NCBI RefSeq assembly: GCF_002001015.1
Contig: NZ_MUNO01000022.1
Coordinates: 248,001-312,000, forward strand
Reading direction: 5' to 3'
DNA: 64,000 nucleotides
DNA from: Polaromonas sp. A23
GTDB lineage: Bacteria > Pseudomonadota > Gammaproteobacteria > Burkholderiales > Burkholderiaceae_C
The notes under the pieces were generated by a model. It made no database searches. It was not told the DNA's origin and saw only the letters and a list, made by a program, of their open reading frames with translations. Below, piece by piece: positions 30,044 to 41,356 of the stretch. Position 1 is the stretch's first letter; each line of letters opens with the position of its first letter. Made by a program: the position numbers and the translations under genes.

Positions 30044-30722
30044 GCTTGTCATTTCTGGGGCCGGCCGTCAAACTGGTTTGAGGGTCAGGTTCAAAGGTTG
30101 CGCCCGGAGGCAATTCAAAGGACGCGCCGGGCATGCCCGGGCCGCGTGCCCCCGGCTCACCCGGGAGCGCATCGGCAGGATCGCGCTGGCGCATGCCGCC
30201 ACGCAGGTAACGGTTGCGGTGATCCGGCTTCGGATCAAACCGATGATCCGCACGTGGTACAAAACGCGCCAGTTCGGTCAGCGCCATTTCATAGACGCCG
30301 CGCTTGAACTCCACAACAACGTCAAGTGGCACCCAGTAGTCGTTCCAGCGCCAGGCGTCAAACTCCGGATGGTCGGTTGCGCGCAGGTTCAGGTCCCAGT
30401 CATGGCCGACCAACTGCAAGAGGAACCAGATCTGTTTCTGGCCTTTGTAATGTCCGCGTGCATCGCGGCGAATAAACCGGTCAGGCACCTCATAGCGCAA
30501 CCAGTCCCGGGTTCGGGCAAGCACCTGCACGTGTTGCGGTAGCAGTCCCACTTCTTCATGCAGTTCGCGGAACATGGCCTGCTCGGGATTTTCGCCCCGG
30601 TCAATGCCACCCTGCGGAAACTGCCACGAGTGGGTACGGATACGCTTGCCCCAAAATACCTGACTTCTCTGGTTGAGCAAGATGATGCCGACGTTGGGCC
30701 GAAAGCCGTCCCGGTCAAGCAT
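30033..30722 (-). CDS. rppH: RppH, RNA pyrophosphohydrolase, with a long C-terminal tail
   Basis: A 229-aa Nudix enzyme that removes pyrophosphate from 5' ends of mRNA and starts decay. [26 protein letters not shown] and the Nudix box [20 protein letters not shown] are conserved. The catalytic domain ends near residue 160; about 60 extra residues, rich in Pro, Gly and Arg, follow and are likely disordered. The ATG at 30722 fits the family better than that at 30728. Confidence 0.94.
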   Translation of the reverse strand: MLDRDGFRPNVGIILLNQRSQVFWGKRIRTHSWQFPQGGIDRGENPEQAMFRELHEEVGLLPQHVQVLARTRDWLRYEVPDRFIRRDARGHYKGQKQIWFLLQLVGHDWDLNLRATDHPEFDAWRWNDYWVPLDVVVEFKRGVYEMALTELARFVPRADHRFDPKPDHRNRYLRGGMRQRDPADALPGEPGARGPGMPGASFELPPGATFEPDPQTSLTAGPRNDKHDN

Positions 30723-30836
30723 AATCAAACCTCAAATTTTTTAAACTGAGTCCATTATGCACAGCAGAATGCTCAGAGCCAAGCGCACGCCGGGGCGGCA
30801 GTCCCAAAAACCTCACGAAGCCCAGAAAAACCTCCC

Positions 30837-32579
30837 ATGAAAGCCTCCCAGTTCTTCATTTCCACGCTCAAGGAAGCACCCGCAGATGCCGAGGTGGTCA
30901 GCCATCAGTTGATGACGCGCGCGGGCATGATCAAGAAACTGGGCGCCGGCATTTACACCTACATGCCCATGGGGTTGCGCGTGATCCGGAAGGTGGAGGC
31001 CATTGTCCGGGAAGAAATGAACCGTGCCGGCTCCGTGGAACTGACGATGCCGGTGATACAGCCTGCGGAGTTGTGGCAGGAAACCGGGCGTTTCACAACC
31101 AACGGCCCCGAACTCCTGCGCATCAAAGACCGGCATGAACGCGACTTTGTGGTCCAGCCCACCAGCGAAGAAGTGATCACAGATATTGCGCGCCAGGAAA
31201 TCAAAAGCTACAAACAACTGCCGAAAAACCTGTACCAGATCCAAACCAAATTTCGTGACGAGCGCCGTCCCCGCTTCGGCCTGATGCGCGGGCGCGAGTT
31301 CACGATGAAGGATGCCTACAGTTTCGACCGCGACCTGGACGCCGCCAAAAAAAGCTATGACGTGATGAGCGATGCGTACCGCCGTATTTTTGACCGCTTT
31401 GGCCTGCGTTACCGTGCAGTGGCCGCCGACAGCGGTGCCATTGGCGGCGACCTGAGCGAAGAATTTCAGGTGATTGCCGACACCGGCGAAGACGCCATCG
31501 TGTACTGCCCCGACAGCAGCTACGCCGCCAATATGGAAAAGGCCGAAGCCCTGGCACCGACAGCCTCCCGGCCTGCGCCAAGTCAGGCTTTGGCCAAGGT
31601 AGCCACGCCGGGCAAGAGCACTTGCGAAGACGTGGCCGGATTGCTGGGCGTGGCGCTGCAAACCACGATCAAGTCCCTGGTGCTGGCCACCGATGCCAAG
31701 GACGACAAAGGCAATACCGTCAAGACCCAGGTCTGGCTACTGCTGCTGCGCGGCGATCATGACATGAACGAAGTCAAGGCACGGAAAGTGCTCGGCCTGG
31801 AAGAGTTCCGTTTCGCCACCCCGTCGGAAATTGAAGAGCATTTCGGTTGCAAGCCCGGTTACCTGGGACCCGTCGGTTTGCGAAAACCGGTGCAACTGGT
31901 TGTAGACCGCGAAGTGGCCGTCATGGCCGACTGGATTTCCGGCGCCAACGTTGAAGATTTCCACATCACCGGCGTCAACTGGGGCCGTGATCTGCCCGAG
32001 CCCACGCTGGTCGCAGATCTGCGCAATGTCAAAGCCGGTGATCTGTCGCCGGACGGCAAAGGCGTGTTGGCGATTGAGCGCGGCATCGAGGTCGGCCACG
32101 TGTTTGTGTTGGGCACCAAGTACAGCAAGGCCATGAACGCAACCTTCCTCGACGAAAACGGCAAGCCCCAGTTCATGGAAATGGGCTGCTACGGCATCGG
32201 CATCACGCGACTGCCGGCCGCTGCGATTGAGCAGAACCATGACGAGCGCGGCATCATCTGGCCCGACGCGATTGCGCCTTTTACCGTGGTGCTTTGCCCG
32301 ATCAGCCCGGACCGTTTCCCCGAAGTCAAGGCTGCGGCGGAAAAGCTGCATGACGAACTGCTCGCGGCAGGTGTTGACGTGATCCTAGACGACCGCGGCG
32401 AGCGGCCGGGCGCCATGTTTGCCGACTGGGAGCTTATTGGTGTTCCGCACCGCGTGACCATCGGTGACCGCGGCCTGAAAGACGGCCAACTGGAATACCA
32501 GCACCGGCGTGATGCGGCCTCCAGCAAAATCAATGTTGCTGACGCCTTCACTTTCCTCAAGGGAAAGCTGGCTCTCTGA
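30837..32579 (+). CDS. proS: ProS, prolyl-tRNA synthetase (bacterial type with editing domain)
   Basis: A 580-aa class II synthetase. Motif 1 ([20 protein letters not shown]), motif 2 ([17 protein letters not shown]) and motif 3 ([13 protein letters not shown]) are present. The insertion between motifs 2 and 3 (about 225-410) is the INS domain that clears Ala-tRNA(Pro). The C-terminal anticodon-binding domain follows. It is divergent from rppH. Confidence 0.97.
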   Translation: MKASQFFISTLKEAPADAEVVSHQLMTRAGMIKKLGAGIYTYMPMGLRVIRKVEAIVREEMNRAGSVELTMPVIQPAELWQETGRFTTNGPELLRIKDRHERDFVVQPTSEEVITDIARQEIKSYKQLPKNLYQIQTKFRDERRPRFGLMRGREFTMKDAYSFDRDLDAAKKSYDVMSDAYRRIFDRFGLRYRAVAADSGAIGGDLSEEFQVIADTGEDAIVYCPDSSYAANMEKAEALAPTASRPAPSQALAKVATPGKSTCEDVAGLLGVALQTTIKSLVLATDAKDDKGNTVKTQVWLLLLRGDHDMNEVKARKVLGLEEFRFATPSEIEEHFGCKPGYLGPVGLRKPVQLVVDREVAVMADWISGANVEDFHITGVNWGRDLPEPTLVADLRNVKAGDLSPDGKGVLAIERGIEVGHVFVLGTKYSKAMNATFLDENGKPQFMEMGCYGIGITRLPAAAIEQNHDERGIIWPDAIAPFTVVLCPISPDRFPEVKAAAEKLHDELLAAGVDVILDDRGERPGAMFADWELIGVPHRVTIGDRGLKDGQLEYQHRRDAASSKINVADAFTFLKGKLAL

Positions 32580-32584
32580 GCGGC

Positions 32585-33265
32585 ATGGCGCCATTCGCAT
32601 CACTGCCTATCGTGCCGGTATCCGGTATTGCTCCGGCACCCCAAGCAGCGGAAATCTCAAGAAGAAAGTGCCTCCAGTCCCTGTCCCTTCTGGGCGGGTC
32701 GCTACTCTTTTCAGAGCAAGTCAGCGCCGGTGCGCAGATCGAAGAGCCGCTGATCGACTCGGTGCGTACCGCCCTGAGTTCGGCCGTCGCCAACCAGGCG
32801 CCGCCGGTGCCTGAGTTTCGCGATACCGAAAGCCGCCTGGTTTATCTGCGCTGGCTGGGTGCGATGAGCGACCGGCTCAAGAAGAAAAAGCCTGAGTGGC
32901 AGATCCGCAAGGAATTCCTGCAGACCGTTTGGTATGAAAGCAAGCGTGCCGGACTGGACGTGGCGCTGGTGCTGGGACTGATCCAGGTCGAAAGCAACTT
33001 CCGCAAATTCGCGGTCAGCCGCGTCGGGGCACGCGGCTACATGCAGGTCATGCCGTTCTGGACACGGGTGATTGGCGACGGCGATCCCGGCAAGCTGTTT
33101 CACATGCAGACCAACATGCGGTTTGGCTGCGTGATCCTGCGCCATTACCTGGACCGCGAAAAAGGTGACCTCTTCATGGGGCTGGGCCGCTACAACGGCT
33201 CACGCGGGAAATCACCCTACCCTGACGCGGTGCTGGGCGCTAGAAAGCAGTGGGAATTTAGCTAA
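32585..33265 (+). CDS. Lytic transglycosylase (SLT domain), exported
   Basis: A 226-aa protein that begins six bases after proS. The SLT domain covers residues ~115-220: LIQVESNF has the catalytic Glu, then GARGYMQVMPFW and NMRFGCVILRHYLD. It would cut peptidoglycan glycan strands. The N-terminus has SRRKCLQSLSLLGGSLLF, a twin-arginine-like signal, so Tat export is possible; tatABC lie in this window. Confidence 0.88.
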   Translation: MAPFASLPIVPVSGIAPAPQAAEISRRKCLQSLSLLGGSLLFSEQVSAGAQIEEPLIDSVRTALSSAVANQAPPVPEFRDTESRLVYLRWLGAMSDRLKKKKPEWQIRKEFLQTVWYESKRAGLDVALVLGLIQVESNFRKFAVSRVGARGYMQVMPFWTRVIGDGDPGKLFHMQTNMRFGCVILRHYLDREKGDLFMGLGRYNGSRGKSPYPDAVLGARKQWEFS

Positions 33266-33269
33266 GAAG

Positions 33270-34094
33270 CTAGGCCCCCAGCAGAAAGTTGCTGCCTGAT
33301 GCCTTCGGTAGCTCGCCATCCCTTGTGCTTTCGTCCTTGAGCATGACCCCCGACAACTGCAGCTTGTGCATCTGCTTTACCAGGTAGTGCACCTTGACCG
33401 CAGCCTCCTCATACGAAAGGCCCTCCGTACGCACATTGGAGATGCAGTTGCGTCTCGCATCTGTCAGTCCCGGCGCCGGTATCCAGGTGAGATAGATACC
33501 CAGACTGTCCGGCGAGCTCAGGCCGGGACGTTCGCCGATCAGCAACACCATCACCTTGGCGCTGAGCAACTCGCCCACCTCATCGCCGATCGCCACGCGG
33601 GCCTGCCTGACCACAGCCAGCGGAGCACACGACCAGTTTTCCGCCGCTGTCTGGCGTTTGATTGCGTCCAGCAAGGGCACCGCATGCCGCGCCACTGCGA
33701 GCGCCGACAATCCGTCGGCCACAACAAAAGCCAGGTCATAGGCGCGCCCTTGCGATGGGTGGGGTAATGCTTTCAGGCGTTCACGCGATGCATCGTTCAG
33801 CCGCCGGCCACTGTCGGGATGCTGCAGGTAGTACAAGCGATCGCCCGCCGCACTGTCCAGCACCAGGCAGCTATCTGCCTGGGCAAGGCCCGCCTGTTCG
33901 AGGTCTTGCAGCAACTGCGGCACGTCAAGTGCCATGTGCACCGCATCGCGCGCCTGGGCATGAGCAAGCTGAAACGCGAGTTGCGGCTGGGTCGGCTGGC
34001 TGACGCCTGCACGGCCCAACGCAATGCGTGCCGCCGTGAACTGACGCAGCCGCTGCCAGGGGTTGCTGACGATGGAAGGCTTGGACGGAGGCAT
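33270..34094 (-). CDS. eutC: EutC, ethanolamine ammonia-lyase small subunit
   Basis: A 274-aa subunit from the ATG at 34094, 13 bases after eutB. The strings [41 protein letters not shown] and [11 protein letters not shown] are characteristic. With EutB and adenosylcobalamin it converts ethanolamine to acetaldehyde and ammonia. No other eut or shell genes are near, so no microcompartment is indicated here. Confidence 0.96.
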   Translation of the reverse strand: MPPSKPSIVSNPWQRLRQFTAARIALGRAGVSQPTQPQLAFQLAHAQARDAVHMALDVPQLLQDLEQAGLAQADSCLVLDSAAGDRLYYLQHPDSGRRLNDASRERLKALPHPSQGRAYDLAFVVADGLSALAVARHAVPLLDAIKRQTAAENWSCAPLAVVRQARVAIGDEVGELLSAKVMVLLIGERPGLSSPDSLGIYLTWIPAPGLTDARRNCISNVRTEGLSYEEAAVKVHYLVKQMHKLQLSGVMLKDESTRDGELPKASGSNFLLGA

Positions 34095-34107
34095 CTCGGA
34101 TTTATTC

Positions 34108-35514
34108 TCAGGACAGGCGCAGCAACGCCTCACGAAAAGCCGGCGGCAACTCCCCGGTCAGATGCCGCGCGCCATCCACTTCACCGGGCACGGTAATCTG
34201 CATCTTCTCCAGCCATGCCTCAAACTCCGGAGCCGGACGCAGACCGAGCGCCCGCCTTGCGTACAGGGCGTCATGAAAAGAGGTGCTCTGGTAATTGAGC
34301 ATGATGTCGTCGGAGCCGGGCACCCCCATCACGAAGTTACAGCCGGCCACCGCCAGCAGCGTGAGCAGCACATCCATGTCGTTCTGGTCGGCTTCGGCAT
34401 GGTTGGTGTAGCAGACGTCGCAACCCATGGGCAGCCCCAGCAACTTGCCGCAGAAGTGGTCTTCGAGCCCGGCGCGAATGATCTGCTTGCCGTCGTACAG
34501 ATACTCCGGTCCGATGAACCCCACCACGCTGTTGACCAGCAGCGGTTTGAATTGGCGCGCGACGGCATAGGCACGCACCTCGCAAGTCTGCTGGTCCAGC
34601 CCGTGGTGTGCATTGGCAGACAAGGCACTGCCCTGCCCGGTTTCAAAATACATCACGTTGCTGCCGACGGTGCCGCGCCCCAGGGACAGGGCTGCGTCCT
34701 GCGCCTCGGCCAGCAGCGTCAGGTCGATGCCGAAGCTGCGGTTGGCGGCTTCGGTACCGGCAATCGACTGGAACACCAGATCCACAGGCGCGCCACGCTC
34801 CATGGCTTGCAGGGTGTTTGTTACATGGGTCAGCACGCAGGACTGCGTCGGTATGGCGTAGCGCTGAATAATCTCGTCGAGCATCGTGAGCAGCTTGACC
34901 ACCTGCGGCACGTTGTCTGTTGCGGGATTGATCCCCAGCACCGCGTCCCCGCTGCCGTACAGCAAGCCATCGAGCAGACTGGCCGCAATTCCGGCGGCAT
35001 CATCCGTGGGATGGTTGGGTTGCAGCCGCGTCGACAAACGCCCCGGCAAACCAAGAGTGCCCCGAAATGCCGTCACCACGCGGCATTTTTGTGCGCCCAG
35101 AATCAGGTCCTGGTTACGCATGATCTTGGAGACAGCGGCGGCCATTTCCGGCGTGATCCCCGGCGCGATGGCGGCCAGTGCAGCACCGTCCACCGCGTCA
35201 CTGAGCAGCCAGTTGCGAAAATCTCCGACGGTCAGATGACGGATGGGCGCAAACGCAGCGGCATCGTGCCCGTCGATGATGAGCCGCGTGATCTCGTCTG
35301 TTTCATAGGGCACCACGGCATCATCCAGAAACCTGACCAGCGGCAGTTCGGCCAGCGCCATCTGCGCAACCGCCCGCTCTTCGTCGGTAGCAGCAGCAAC
35401 ACCCGCCAGCACGTCACCAGAGCGCAAAGGCGTCGCCTTGGCCAGCAGGTCTTTCAGGTCGCGAAAATGGTAAGTGGTGGTACCGGCGGTATGGCTCAGT
35501 GCATGGGCTGGCAT
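34108..35514 (-). CDS. eutB: EutB, ethanolamine ammonia-lyase large subunit
   Basis: A 468-aa TIM-barrel subunit with the substrate and B12-binding residues: [15 protein letters not shown] at the start, [16 protein letters not shown], and [13 protein letters not shown] near the end. Length matches E. coli EutB (453). The 216-base region upstream, before mutT, holds a co-directional family 1 repeat and no recognisable cobalamin riboswitch. A 525-aa frame on the other strand is its shadow. Confidence 0.97.
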   Translation of the reverse strand: MPAHALSHTAGTTTYHFRDLKDLLAKATPLRSGDVLAGVAAATDEERAVAQMALAELPLVRFLDDAVVPYETDEITRLIIDGHDAAAFAPIRHLTVGDFRNWLLSDAVDGAALAAIAPGITPEMAAAVSKIMRNQDLILGAQKCRVVTAFRGTLGLPGRLSTRLQPNHPTDDAAGIAASLLDGLLYGSGDAVLGINPATDNVPQVVKLLTMLDEIIQRYAIPTQSCVLTHVTNTLQAMERGAPVDLVFQSIAGTEAANRSFGIDLTLLAEAQDAALSLGRGTVGSNVMYFETGQGSALSANAHHGLDQQTCEVRAYAVARQFKPLLVNSVVGFIGPEYLYDGKQIIRAGLEDHFCGKLLGLPMGCDVCYTNHAEADQNDMDVLLTLLAVAGCNFVMGVPGSDDIMLNYQSTSFHDALYARRALGLRPAPEFEAWLEKMQITVPGEVDGARHLTGELPPAFREALLRLS

Positions 35515-35637
35515 AGGGTGTCCTCAAAACCGCCGGGACTGGCAACCAAGGCAGGAACGGGCGGTCCTGCTATCTTGCGGGCATTTATGCTGCAGAGCAA
35601 CCGTCCGGCGTCAAAACAGCCCAGGCACCGGATTCTT

Positions 35638-35697
35638 TAAGAAAAACAGGCCACGAGCCCTTGGCACACGGACGCAACCAGCTATCAATAAATGAGC
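35638..35697 (-). repeat. Family 1 hairpin element upstream of eutB
   Basis: On the minus strand: TGCTCATTTATTGATAGCTG, TTGCGTCCG, CAAGGGCT, GTGGCCTGTTTTTCTT. The first hairpin is worn (GCTCA with GATAGC). It lies between mutT and eutB, both on the minus strand. Confidence 0.7.
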
Positions 35698-35730
35698 AGA
35701 TTGAATGACGGTGAAACGCACCAACCCGCT

Positions 35731-36198
35731 TCAAACGCTGTGAGTCACGCCTGAAAAACCGCGCTCTCCGGCAAACCAGGCCAGCACCGGCACAGTGCCG
35801 GGCAACACAGGCTGCACTTCCACCGGCAAACGTTGCCAGGCAAACTGCTGGCCTTCATGCATGTGCAGCTCGCCCGTCCAGTCAAAAACCTTGCAGAAAT
35901 TGAGCCGGACCAGCGCATGCGGGTAATCGACCAATTCCACTCTCCATGGGTGGACAGCGCCGATGGTGATGCCGATTTCTTCCTGCAGTTCGCGGCGCAG
36001 GGCCTGCTCCACGGTTTCGCCCGGCTCCAGCTTGCCACCGGGAAACTCCCAGTAGTGCTCATAGACCTTGCCCGGCGGGCGCGAGGTGAGGAGGAAGTCG
36101 CCATCCGGCCGGACCAGTACGCCAACGGCCACATCGACCACCTTGCGGTCTGCACCGCCCTCGCGCGGGCGCTCGCCATCGGCAACCAACACACTCAT
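35731..36198 (-). CDS. mutT: MutT, 8-oxo-dGTP diphosphatase
   Basis: A 155-aa Nudix hydrolase with the box GGKLEPGETVEQALRRELQE plus EIGI, and RPPGKVYEHYWEFPGGK. It removes oxidised dGTP from the nucleotide pool. It overlaps the upstream DUF815 ATPase gene by 4 bases. Its place after argJ in betaproteobacteria and its length fit MutT. Confidence 0.92.
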   Translation of the reverse strand: MSVLVADGERPREGGADRKVVDVAVGVLVRPDGDFLLTSRPPGKVYEHYWEFPGGKLEPGETVEQALRRELQEEIGITIGAVHPWRVELVDYPHALVRLNFCKVFDWTGELHMHEGQQFAWQRLPVEVQPVLPGTVPVLAWFAGERGFSGVTHSV

Positions 36199-37163
36199 GT
36201 CGAATGATCGGGGGCCTGGTCACCCTGGTCGGGCGACACAGCAGCACCTGGCCGTTCATAGGCCGCGATGGCAGATGCCGCCACGGGCCGACTGGCGCTG
36301 TCACGGCCGGCATAGTCGCGGGCGAACTGGTAGGCCACACGGCCGCTGCGTGAGCCGCGCTCCAGCGCCCACACCAGGGAAGCGGGTTTCGCCGCTGCTA
36401 TGGCCTCTTGGCCCACGCCGAACGACGACAGCCATTGTGCGACGATGGTCAGGTATTCATCCTGACTAAACGGGTAGAAGCTGACCCACAGGCCGAAGCG
36501 TTCGGACAGCGAAATCTTTTCTTCCACCACCTCACCGGGATGCACTTCGCCGTCTTCACTGCGGGTGTAAGTGAGGTTTTCCGTCATGTACTCGGGCAGC
36601 AAGTGGCGCCGGTTGCTGGTCGCGTAGATCAACACATTCGGTGTGGCCGCCGCGATGGAACCGTCGAGGATGGACTTGAGCGCCTTGTAGCCGGGCTCGC
36701 CTTCCTCAAAACTCAGGTCGTCGCAGAAGACGATGAATTTCTCGGGCAAGCCGGAGACCACGTCGACGATGTCCGGCAGGTCGGTCAGGTCGGTCTTGTC
36801 AACTTCAATCAGCCGCAGGCCGCGCGCCGCGTATTCATTCAGGCAGGCCTTGATCAGCGAGGATTTGCCGGTGCCGCGCGCACCGGTCAACAGCACGTTG
36901 TTGGCGGGCTTGCCGAGCACAAACTGCTCGGTGTTGCGCCTGATCTTTTCCTTCTGGTCCTCGATTTCCTTGAGGTCGCCCAGGCTCATGTTGCCGATAT
37001 GGCGCACTGGCTCCAGCGAACCGTGACCGGAGCTGCGCTTGCGGTAGCGGTAGGCGATGGAGGCGCTCCAGTCCGGCGCACTCAGGGGCTGCGGCAACAC
37101 GGATTCAATCCGCGCCATCAGGGACTCGACGCGGGCGATCAGGCGTTCAAACTGCTCGTTCAT
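36195..37163 (-). CDS. AAA+ ATPase of the DUF815 family
   Basis: A 322-aa protein. Walker A is GARGTGKSS (about residue 94), Walker B is FIVFCDDLSF, and the strings RHIGNMSLGDLKEIEDQKEK and LIYATSNRRHLLPE are typical of DUF815. The molecular role is unknown. It is encoded between argJ and mutT and overlaps mutT by 4 bases, so the two are coupled. The C-terminal ~40 residues are low in complexity. Confidence 0.9.
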   Translation of the reverse strand: MNEQFERLIARVESLMARIESVLPQPLSAPDWSASIAYRYRKRSSGHGSLEPVRHIGNMSLGDLKEIEDQKEKIRRNTEQFVLGKPANNVLLTGARGTGKSSLIKACLNEYAARGLRLIEVDKTDLTDLPDIVDVVSGLPEKFIVFCDDLSFEEGEPGYKALKSILDGSIAAATPNVLIYATSNRRHLLPEYMTENLTYTRSEDGEVHPGEVVEEKISLSERFGLWVSFYPFSQDEYLTIVAQWLSSFGVGQEAIAAAKPASLVWALERGSRSGRVAYQFARDYAGRDSASRPVAASAIAAYERPGAAVSPDQGDQAPDHST

Positions 37164-37175
37164 GGACGGCCCTGA

Positions 37176-38417
37176 TTAACTGCGATAGTCCGCGTTGATC
37201 TTGACGTAGTCATAGGACAGATCGCAGGTCCAGACCGTGTCAGCTGCATCGCCCCGGCCCAACAGCACACGCACGGTGATTTCGCTTTGCTTCATCACCC
37301 GCTGGCCGTCGGCTTCGACATAGTCAGGGTGGCGGCCACCGTTTTTCGCCACCAGCACGTCGTCGAGGTACAAGTCGATTTTTGTCTGGTCCAGGTCAGC
37401 AATGCCGGCATAACCGACGGCAGCCAGGATGCGGCCGAGATTGGGGTCACTGGCGAAAAAAGCTGTCTTGACCAGGGGCGAATGGGCGATGGCGTAAGCG
37501 ACTTGGCGGCACTCGGCGCCGGTCTTCCCGCCTTCAACCCGCACGGTAATGAACTTGGTCGCGCCTTCACCGTCGCGCACGATGGCTTGCGCCAGCTTTC
37601 TTGCGATGTCCAGCATGGCGTTGCGCAATGCAACGCCTTCGGTGCTGTCCAGCGAAGTAACTTCCGGGTGCTTCGCCCGATTGCTCGCGATCACCACAAA
37701 AGAGTCGTTGGTCGAGGTGTCGCCATCGACCGTCACGCGGTTGAAGGAACCTTCCGCCAGCTCTGTGGCGAGTTGTGCCATCAGGCCTTGAGAGACGCGG
37801 GCATCGGTCGCCATGAAGCCCAGCATGGTGGCCATGTTGGGACGAATCATGCCGGCACCCTTGCTGATGCCTGTGATGGTGACCGATGCGCCGCCCAGCG
37901 TGATGCGGCTTGAAAACGCCTTGGCCACGGTGTCCGTGGTCATGATGGCTTCTGCGGCTTTGCCCCAGTTGTCCGCCTTTGCATCGGCCAGCGCGGCCGG
38001 CAGGCCGGCGGCGATGCGCTCATGTGGCAAGGGTTCCATGATCACGCCGGTGGAAAACGGCAGGATCTGTTCCGGCGCTACCTTGAGTTCGCGCGCCAGC
38101 GCCGCGCAGCTGGCCTGCGCCCGGCTCAGGCCGTCGGCACCGGTGCCGGCGTTGGCATTGCCGGTATTGATCAGCATCGCGCGAATGCCGGGGCCCTGCT
38201 TGGCGTTTTTGGCAAGGTGCTCGCGGCAGATCTGCACCGGGGCTGCGCAGAACCGGTTTTGCGTGAACACGGCACCTACCGAGGCGCCTTCATCCAGCAG
38301 CAGAACGGACAGATCCTTGCGTCCGGCCTTGCGAATGCCCGCTTCGGCAATGCCCCAGCGCACACCCGGCACGGGGTAAAGCTGGTCGGCGGGGGTGGCA
38401 AGCAGGTTCACGGGCAT
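37176..38417 (-). CDS. argJ: ArgJ, bifunctional glutamate N-acetyltransferase / amino-acid acetyltransferase
   Basis: A 413-aa proenzyme from the ATG at 38417, preceded by a GGAG-like site. It cleaves itself before the Thr in [12 protein letters not shown] to give two chains. [10 protein letters not shown] and GDTSTNDSF are also conserved. It recycles the acetyl group from N-acetylornithine to glutamate in arginine synthesis. It lies 38 bases after secA on the same strand. Confidence 0.96.
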   Translation of the reverse strand: MPVNLLATPADQLYPVPGVRWGIAEAGIRKAGRKDLSVLLLDEGASVGAVFTQNRFCAAPVQICREHLAKNAKQGPGIRAMLINTGNANAGTGADGLSRAQASCAALARELKVAPEQILPFSTGVIMEPLPHERIAAGLPAALADAKADNWGKAAEAIMTTDTVAKAFSSRITLGGASVTITGISKGAGMIRPNMATMLGFMATDARVSQGLMAQLATELAEGSFNRVTVDGDTSTNDSFVVIASNRAKHPEVTSLDSTEGVALRNAMLDIARKLAQAIVRDGEGATKFITVRVEGGKTGAECRQVAYAIAHSPLVKTAFFASDPNLGRILAAVGYAGIADLDQTKIDLYLDDVLVAKNGGRHPDYVEADGQRVMKQSEITVRVLLGRGDAADTVWTCDLSYDYVKINADYRS

Positions 38418-38455
38418 GTTCTCTTCACTCCAAGTAACGGGCCGGCCGACGGGGC

Positions 38456-41221
38456 CTAGTTCAGCTTGCCGTGGCAGAGCTTGTATTTTTTTCCGGACCC
38501 GCAAGGGCAAGGGTCATTGCGGCCCACACGCGGCACAGCGCCCGCGGGCAGTGCCTGCTTGTAAGGCCGGGATTCTTCGTCAACCCTGGTTTCCACTTCA
38601 CCGGTTTCCGTCGGTGCCGAGTAGGTCACATTGGAAATTCTCTCCGCCCGGTCTTCCATCTCCTCGGCGGCCTGTCCGAGCTGCTCGCCCGATTGCACCT
38701 GGACCGTCATGAGGATTTTGGTGACCTCGTTTTTCACGCTGTCGAGCAACTGGCCGAATAACTCGAAGGCCTCGCGTTTGTACTCCTGCTTGGGCTGCTT
38801 CTGGGCGTAGCCGCGCAAGTGAATGCCCTGGCGCAAATAATCCAGCGCGCTCAGATGCTCGCGCCAGTGCGAGTCAATGCTTTGCAACAACACGATGCGC
38901 TCGAACTGGGTGAAGTTTTCCTCGCCGATTTTTTCAACCTTGGCGGCAAAGGCCGCGTTGGCCGCGGCGGCCACCCTCTCAAGCATGTCTTCATCGGTGA
39001 TCGCGGTCGCAGCCTCGACTTCGCCCTGCAGAGACAGCTCGATCTGCCACTCGTCGCGCAGCACCTTTTCCAGGCCAGCTACGTCCCACTGCTCTTCGAC
39101 ACTTTCTTCAGGAATGTACTGCCGCACCAGATCGGTGAAGCAGCCTTCACGCAGGGAGGCAATTTGGCCCTCCAGGCTGGACGCATCCATGATGTCGTTG
39201 CGCTGCTGATAAATTACCTTGCGCTGGTCGTTGGCAACGTCATCGTATTCAAGCAGCTGCTTGCGGATGTCGAAGTTGCGCGCTTCCACCTTGCGCTGGG
39301 CGGATTCAATGCTGCGAGTGACAATGCCGGCCTCGATGGCTTCGCCGTCCGGCATCTTGAGCCGCTCCATGATGGCGCGGACGCGGTCACCCGCAAAAAT
39401 GCGCATCAGCGTGTCATCCAGGCTCAGGTAAAAACGCGAAGAGCCGGGGTCGCCCTGACGGCCCGAGCGGCCGCGCAGCTGGTTGTCGATGCGTCGTGAC
39501 TCGTGCCGTTCTGTGGCGATGATGCGCAAACCACCCAACGACTTCACCTTCTCGTGATCTTGCGTCCACTGCGCGCGCAGACGGGCGATTTCCACCACTT
39601 TGGCATTGGCGTCCAGCGACTCATCCGCCTCGACCGCCTCAACGAGCTTCTCCACATTGCCTCCAAGCACAATGTCAGTGCCACGTCCGGCCATGTTGGT
39701 GGCAATCGTGATCATGCCGGAGTGTCCCGCCTGGGCCACGATGTCGGCCTCGCGTGCATGCTGCTTGGCATTGAGCACCTGGTGCGGCAGCTTTTCCTTG
39801 TCCAGCAGCTGGTCGATGATCTCTGAATTTTCAATCGAGGTGGTGCCCACCAGCACCGGCTGGCCGCGCTCATGGCATTCGCGGATGTCCTTGATGGCTG
39901 CCTCGTATTTTTCGCGCGTGGTTTTGTACACACGGTCCAGTTGATCCTCACGCCGGCTTGGACGGTTCGGCGGGATCACCGTGGTCTCCAGGCCGTAAAT
40001 TTCCTGGAACTCGTAGGCTTCGGTGTCGGCGGTGCCGGTCATACCAGCCAATTTGCCGTACAGGCGGAAGTAATTCTGGAAAGTGATGGATGCCAGGGTC
40101 TGGTTTTCGGGCTGGATAGCCACGCTTTCCTTGGCTTCGACGGCCTGGTGCAGGCCTTCGCTCCAGCGCCGACCTGACATCAGGCGTCCGGTGAACTCAT
40201 CGACGATGACGATTTCACCGTCCTGCACCACGTAATGCTGGTCGCGATGGTACAGGTGGTTGGCGCGCAGCGCCGCGTACAGATGGTGCATCAGCGAAAT
40301 GTTCGCCGGGTCATACAGCGTGGCGCCTTCGGGGATCAGGCCCAGGCTGAACAGGATGCGTTCGGCGTTTTCATGCCCCTGCTCGGTCAGGAACACCTGG
40401 TGGGTTTTTTCATCCAGCGTGAAGTCGCCGGGTTTGATGATGCCTTCGCCGGTACGCGGGTCGGCTTCGCCTTCCTGGCGCGTGAGCAGGGGAACCACCT
40501 TGTTGATGGCCAGATACATCTCGGTATGGTCTTCCGCCTGGCCGCTGATGATCAGCGGCGTGCGGGCTTCATCGATCAGGATGGAGTCCACCTCGTCAAC
40601 GATGGCGTAGTTCAGGCCGCGCTGTACACGGTCGGCCACCTCGTAGACCATGTTGTCGCGCAGGTAGTCGAAACCGAATTCGTTGTTCGTACCGTAGGTG
40701 ATGTCGGCGCGGTAGGCGTCCTGTTTCTCGGGGCGCTGCATGTTGGGCAGGTTGATGCCGACGGTCAGGCCCAGGAAGTTGTAGAGCTTGCCCATCCAGA
40801 GCGCATCGCGATTGGCCAGGTAGTCGTTGACTGTGACCACGTGCACACCCTTGCCGGTCAGCGCGTTTAGGTAAACCGGCAAAGTCGCCGTCAGCGTCTT
40901 GCCTTCACCGGTTCCCATCTCTGAAATTTTCCCGTTGTGTAGCGCCATGCCGCCCAGCATCTGCACGTCGAAGTGGCGCATCTTCATGACACGCTTGCTG
41001 CCTTCGCGAACCACCGCAAAAGCTTCCGGCAAGATGGCATCGAGGGCTTCACCCCCGGCGATGCGGTCTATGAATTCTCGGGTTTTGGCGCGCAAGCGCT
41101 CGTCGTCCAGCTTTTCGAACTCTGCTTCCAGGGCATTGATGCGCTCTATGCTCTTGCGGTAAGTTTTGAGCAGCCTGTCGTTGCGGCTGCCGAAGATTTT
41201 GGTCAGGATATTGGAAGCCAT
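38456..41221 (-). CDS. secA: SecA, preprotein translocase motor ATPase
   Basis: A 921-aa motor from the ATG at 41221 (the frame is open to 41329, but [16 protein letters not shown] is the usual SecA N-terminus). Walker A is MGTGEGKT, Walker B is in [17 protein letters not shown], and helicase motif VI holds [18 protein letters not shown]. The C-terminal zinc motif [13 protein letters not shown] binds SecB. There is no SecM-like arrest gene upstream. The ribosome site is poor. Confidence 0.97.
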   Translation of the reverse strand: MASNILTKIFGSRNDRLLKTYRKSIERINALEAEFEKLDDERLRAKTREFIDRIAGGEALDAILPEAFAVVREGSKRVMKMRHFDVQMLGGMALHNGKISEMGTGEGKTLTATLPVYLNALTGKGVHVVTVNDYLANRDALWMGKLYNFLGLTVGINLPNMQRPEKQDAYRADITYGTNNEFGFDYLRDNMVYEVADRVQRGLNYAIVDEVDSILIDEARTPLIISGQAEDHTEMYLAINKVVPLLTRQEGEADPRTGEGIIKPGDFTLDEKTHQVFLTEQGHENAERILFSLGLIPEGATLYDPANISLMHHLYAALRANHLYHRDQHYVVQDGEIVIVDEFTGRLMSGRRWSEGLHQAVEAKESVAIQPENQTLASITFQNYFRLYGKLAGMTGTADTEAYEFQEIYGLETTVIPPNRPSRREDQLDRVYKTTREKYEAAIKDIRECHERGQPVLVGTTSIENSEIIDQLLDKEKLPHQVLNAKQHAREADIVAQAGHSGMITIATNMAGRGTDIVLGGNVEKLVEAVEADESLDANAKVVEIARLRAQWTQDHEKVKSLGGLRIIATERHESRRIDNQLRGRSGRQGDPGSSRFYLSLDDTLMRIFAGDRVRAIMERLKMPDGEAIEAGIVTRSIESAQRKVEARNFDIRKQLLEYDDVANDQRKVIYQQRNDIMDASSLEGQIASLREGCFTDLVRQYIPEESVEEQWDVAGLEKVLRDEWQIELSLQGEVEAATAITDEDMLERVAAAANAAFAAKVEKIGEENFTQFERIVLLQSIDSHWREHLSALDYLRQGIHLRGYAQKQPKQEYKREAFELFGQLLDSVKNEVTKILMTVQVQSGEQLGQAAEEMEDRAERISNVTYSAPTETGEVETRVDEESRPYKQALPAGAVPRVGRNDPCPCGSGKKYKLCHGKLN

Positions 41222-41356
41222 AAATGCGAGGCCGCGCTGACAGCTCCCATGAGCGGGCAGTGCGGCCGAAATCCTTATTGAGTATCGACTTAGGTGTGGG
41301 CGCTGCCAGCCGGTTTCAACTGGGCGCAAACCGCCGATTTTACCTCTGCCGCACCA

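Noticed and set aside
33245-33285. TTTAGCTAAGAAGCTAGG at the transglycosylase-eutC junction as a family 1 copy
   Set aside because: Only a partial palindrome; no CGCCC/GGGC segment or T-run follows.
34063-35640. 525-codon plus-strand frame over eutB and eutC
   Set aside because: It is a codon-bias shadow; EutB on the minus strand is unmistakable.
35515-35730. Cobalamin riboswitch upstream of eutB
   Set aside because: No B12-box-like sequence (GCCACTG) in a suitable place; the region is largely a family 1 repeat.
41222-41329. 36-codon N-terminal extension of secA as a possible SecM-like control region
   Set aside because: It has no arrest motif and no ribosome site; the usual SecA N-terminus starts at 41221.
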